Shown in pieces: positions 62,325 through 64,000 of a stretch of DNA of 64,000 nucleotides (its first letter is position 1; each line of letters starts with the position of its first letter). The stretch spans positions 2,232,001-2,296,000 of the forward strand of contig NZ_CP099490.1 of NCBI RefSeq assembly GCF_023923205.1. Reading direction: 5' to 3'. The position numbers were made by a program, and so were the translations under genes. This DNA comes from Ornithinimicrobium cryptoxanthini. GTDB taxonomy: Bacteria; Actinomycetota; Actinomycetes; Actinomycetales; Dermatophilaceae. The notes beneath the pieces are model-generated. The model saw nothing but the letters and a program-made list of their open reading frames with translations. It was not told where the DNA came from and made no database searches.

Positions 62325-62330
62325 AGTCTA
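62325..62330 (-). promoter_or_regulatory. Leaderless -10 of glyS
   Basis: On the minus strand TAGACT ends 7 bases before the ATG at 62317. Confidence 0.5.
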
Positions 62331-62361
62331 AGCGGGCCGCGGACCGGGTCGGCCCAGCGGC

Positions 62362-62367
62362 TAGGAT
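62362..62367 (+). promoter_or_regulatory. Leaderless -10 of the small membrane protein gene
   Basis: TAGGAT ends 7 bases before the GTG at 62375. Confidence 0.5.
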
Positions 62368-62374
62368 CTCAGTC

Positions 62375-62698
62375 GTGTCCGACCCGATCCACTCTGCCGA
62401 CCCCCACTACCACTCGACCGGCACCCGTGCCGCGATCGAGCGGGCGAGCCTGCCGGCGCTCGCCTGGCTCGCCAAGCTGCCGACCTGGCTGCCCATGCTG
62501 GCGATGGCCGCGCTCATCCTCGTCGGCGCCTTCCTGGGCGGCGTGGTCGGCGCGGTGCTGGTCGGCCTGGCCCTGCTGGCCCTGGCCTGGCTGCTCTATC
62601 TGAGCTGGCCCCACCTGACCACTCCCCTGCGGATGATGCGCATCGCGGTCCTGGTCCTGCTGATCGCCATCGTCATCACCCAGTTCGTCCCACGTTGA
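62375..62698 (+). CDS. Small three-helix membrane protein
   Basis: This 107-residue protein has membrane segments at about residues 38-56, 58-78 and 86-103, and a polar N-terminus. It is an actinobacterial conserved type without known function. It starts at GTG 62375, 7 bases after TAGGAT. Its stop is 3 bases before the Zur-type operator of znuA. Confidence 0.85.
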   Translation: MSDPIHSADPHYHSTGTRAAIERASLPALAWLAKLPTWLPMLAMAALILVGAFLGGVVGAVLVGLALLALAWLLYLSWPHLTTPLRMMRIAVLVLLIAIVITQFVPR

Positions 62699-62699
62699 C

Positions 62700-62729
62700 T
62701 TGACAATGATTCTCATTAGCAGTGAGAAT
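62700..62729 (+). promoter_or_regulatory. Promoter of znuA
   Basis: TTGACA (62700-62705), an 18-base spacer, and GAGAAT (62724-62729) end 7 bases before the ATG at 62737. The predicted transcript starts at the start codon. Both hexamers are inside the Zur-type operator. Confidence 0.55.
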
Positions 62730-62737
62730 CATTGTCA
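62701..62737. promoter_or_regulatory. Double Zur-type operator of znuA
   Basis: TGACAATGATTCTCA (62701-62715) and TGAGAATCATTGTCA (62723-62737) are each a 7-1-7 palindrome of the Zur/Fur kind with one mismatch. They are exact reverse complements of each other, 22 bases centre to centre. They cover the -35 and -10 of znuA and its first start-codon base. Zinc-loaded Zur should repress the importer. Confidence 0.8.
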
Positions 62738-63666
62738 TGACCCGAACCTTTCTCACCGTGGCCGCCACGGCACTGCTGCTCACCGCCTGTGGCAGCGGGG
62801 AGCCGGGCGAGGCCGGCGATCAGGTCACGGTCGTCACCGGCTTTTATCCGCTGGAGTATGCCGCGCAGCGCGTCGTCGGTGACGTCCCGGGCGTCAGGGT
62901 CGAGACCCTGGCCTCCCCCGGGGTCGACGCCCATGACCTCGAGCTCACACCGCGCCAGGTCGCATCGGTGCAGGATGCCGACCTGGTCGTCTATTCCGCC
63001 GGGTTGCAGGCCGCGGTCGACACCGCGGTCACGGACCAGGCGCCCGCCCGCAGTCTGGACGTCGCCTCCGTGGTGGACCTCCTGGAGGACGACCATGATG
63101 AGCACGAGGACGACGAGGAAAGTCACGAGGGCCATGACCACGGCGGCGTCGACCCGCACTTCTGGCTCGACCCGCAGCGTTATGCGCTCGCCGGAGACGC
63201 CATCGCTGACGAGCTGGCCACGGTCGACCCCGACAACGCCGCTGCCTACCGCGCCAACGCGGAGCAGTTCAGCGCCGACCTGCGCGACCTCGACACAGAG
63301 TTCACCGACGCGCTGAGCAGCTGCAGCCAGGACACCCTGGTCACCACGCACGAGGCGTTCGGCTACCTGGCCGAGCGTTATGGTTTCAAGCAGGTGGGCA
63401 TCACCGGCATCACCCCGGACTCGGAGCCGAGCCCGGCTCGGATGGCCGAGATCACCGACGCCGTGAAGCAGCTCGATGTCACCGCCGTCTATGCCCAGAG
63501 CACCCTTGGGCGCGACCTGGCTGACGTCATCAGCTCCGAGACCGGGACCCAGGTGCTCGTTCTCGACCCGATCGAGAGCATCACCGACAGCTCGGCAGGC
63601 ACGGACTACCTTGAGGTCATGCGAGCCAACCTGGAGTCGCTGCGGCAAGGTCAGGGATGCGCATGA
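62737..63666 (+). CDS. znuA: Zinc-binding lipoprotein of a ZnuABC importer
   Basis: This 309-residue lipoprotein has the lipobox LTAC (Cys near residue 18). Metal ligands lie in PGVDAHDLELTP, a His/Asp/Glu-rich loop (DDHDEHEDDEESHEGHDH, residues 112-129), PHFWLDPQ, and TTHEAFGYLAERYG. The His-rich loop is a ZnuA hallmark for zinc over manganese. I start at the ATG at 62737; an upstream GTG at 62722 would place five codons inside the operator. The gene stop overlaps the znuC start (ATGA). Confidence 0.94.
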   Translation: MTRTFLTVAATALLLTACGSGEPGEAGDQVTVVTGFYPLEYAAQRVVGDVPGVRVETLASPGVDAHDLELTPRQVASVQDADLVVYSAGLQAAVDTAVTDQAPARSLDVASVVDLLEDDHDEHEDDEESHEGHDHGGVDPHFWLDPQRYALAGDAIADELATVDPDNAAAYRANAEQFSADLRDLDTEFTDALSSCSQDTLVTTHEAFGYLAERYGFKQVGITGITPDSEPSPARMAEITDAVKQLDVTAVYAQSTLGRDLADVISSETGTQVLVLDPIESITDSSAGTDYLEVMRANLESLRQGQGCA

Positions 63667-64000
63667 CCGCGCAGGCCTCGACCACCTCCACGCCCACCAC
63701 CCCCGCCATCGACCTGCGCCGGGTCTCGTTCGGCTATGCCGGCAAGCCCGTCGCCGAGGACGTGAGCCTGGCCATCCACCCCGGGGAGGTGGTCGCGCTC
63801 CTCGGTCCCAACGGGTCCGGGAAGTCGACCCTCGTCCGCGGACTACTCGGCCTCAACGACCACCTGGCGGGTGAGGCAATCGTGCTGGGCACCCCGCTGG
63901 CCGACCTGCACGACCGCAGCAGGCTCGGCTACGTGCCCCAGCGACATACCCTCTCCGGTTCCGTGCGCTCCACCGTCCGTGAGGTGATCGCGACCGGTCA
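63663..64000 (+). CDS. znuC: Zinc ABC transporter ATP-binding protein, N-terminal part
   Basis: The first 112 residues of an ABC ATPase run to the window end. Walker A GPNGSGKST (near residue 49) and the Q-loop YVPQRHTL are visible; later motifs lie outside. The ATG overlaps the znuA stop, and the Zur-type operator upstream controls both. A permease gene is expected next. Confidence 0.93.
   Translation, partial: MTAQASTTSTPTTPAIDLRRVSFGYAGKPVAEDVSLAIHPGEVVALLGPNGSGKSTLVRGLLGLNDHLAGEAIVLGTPLADLHDRSRLGYVPQRHTLSGSVRSTVREVIATG

Noticed and set aside
62722..62736. GTG start of znuA five codons upstream
   Set aside because: It would put coding sequence inside the operator and adds no conserved residues; ATG at 62737 gives a good signal peptide.

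Overview
The window is chromosomal DNA of a high-GC Gram-positive actinobacterium. Genes are dense, starts are often GTG, and neighbouring genes often overlap by four bases (GTGA or ATGA). Gene content points the same way: coenzyme F420-dependent glucose-6-phosphate dehydrogenase, polyphosphate glucokinase, homodimeric pyruvate dehydrogenase AceE, a PucR-type fatty-acid regulator next to fabD-fabH-acpP-fabF, glutamate importer gluABCD, and DUF3052 and DUF3145 proteins. Several blocks keep the order I recall from Mycobacterium: glnA2-glnE, Nif3/zinc-ribbon/RNase H, ahpE-DUF3052-aceE-regulator-fab, and dnaG-dgt. The overall style fits Micrococcales, perhaps the Intrasporangiaceae/Ornithinimicrobium group; that placement is inference. 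I see no prophage, insertion sequence, CRISPR array, rRNA or integrated island. This is mostly core genome.

Layout. 1-6.9 kb (minus): start of priA/hisA, an unknown protein, glnE, glnA2, fgd, two small proteins. 6.9-13.9 kb: methionine aminopeptidase, ppgK, guaB1, a metallo-beta-lactamase-fold protein, a ferritin-VIT1 fusion, a DUF421 pair and a tyrosine phosphatase. 13.9-14.3 kb: RNase P RNA. 14.4-23.7 kb: MFS transporter, RNB nuclease, yaaA, the transsulfuration genes metB-cbs, RNase H/phosphatase, zinc-ribbon protein and Nif3. 23.8-28.9 kb: tRNA-Val, ctlX, ahpE, DUF3052, aceE. 28.9-37.4 kb: glpQ-like and DinB genes, fasR with the fab cluster, a glycosyltransferase, DUF3145. 37.6-41.4 kb: tRNA-Ile2, gluABCD, tRNA-Asn. 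41.4-49.2 kb: dnaG, hydrolase, primase-polymerase, dgt, sulfurtransferase and small proteins. 49.2-55.2 kb: a two-component system whose kinase is fused to a DUF4173 membrane domain, dusB, PfpI, and an RHH/PemK toxin-antitoxin pair. 55.2-64 kb: kinase-like and NUDIX genes, a flavin monooxygenase/FMN reductase pair, an ECF-type sigma factor with a membrane partner, map, glyS and the start of a zinc importer (znuA-znuC).

How the genes work together. The fab cluster is a complete malonyl-transfer, initiation, carrier and elongation set under its own PucR-type regulator, just downstream of the aceE gene that supplies acetyl-CoA. metB and cbs form a transsulfuration pair. gluABCD and znuAC are importers, and znuA sits behind a double Zur-type operator.

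The most notable signals are these. (1) A histidine kinase is fused in frame to a polytopic DUF4173 domain, with an internal ribosome-binding site and start. (2) About 20 genes have a -10 hexamer 6-8 bases before the start codon and no Shine-Dalgarno, a widespread leaderless pattern. (3) A tandem, mutually inverted Zur box covers a leaderless znuA promoter. (4) Two copies of a covarying 56-nt structured intergenic repeat are present. (5) A four-arm REP-like element lies between ppgK and guaB1. (6) Perfect 15-16 bp hairpins lie inside the acp and glu operons. (7) The ctlX stop codon lies inside a convergent tRNA-Val gene.
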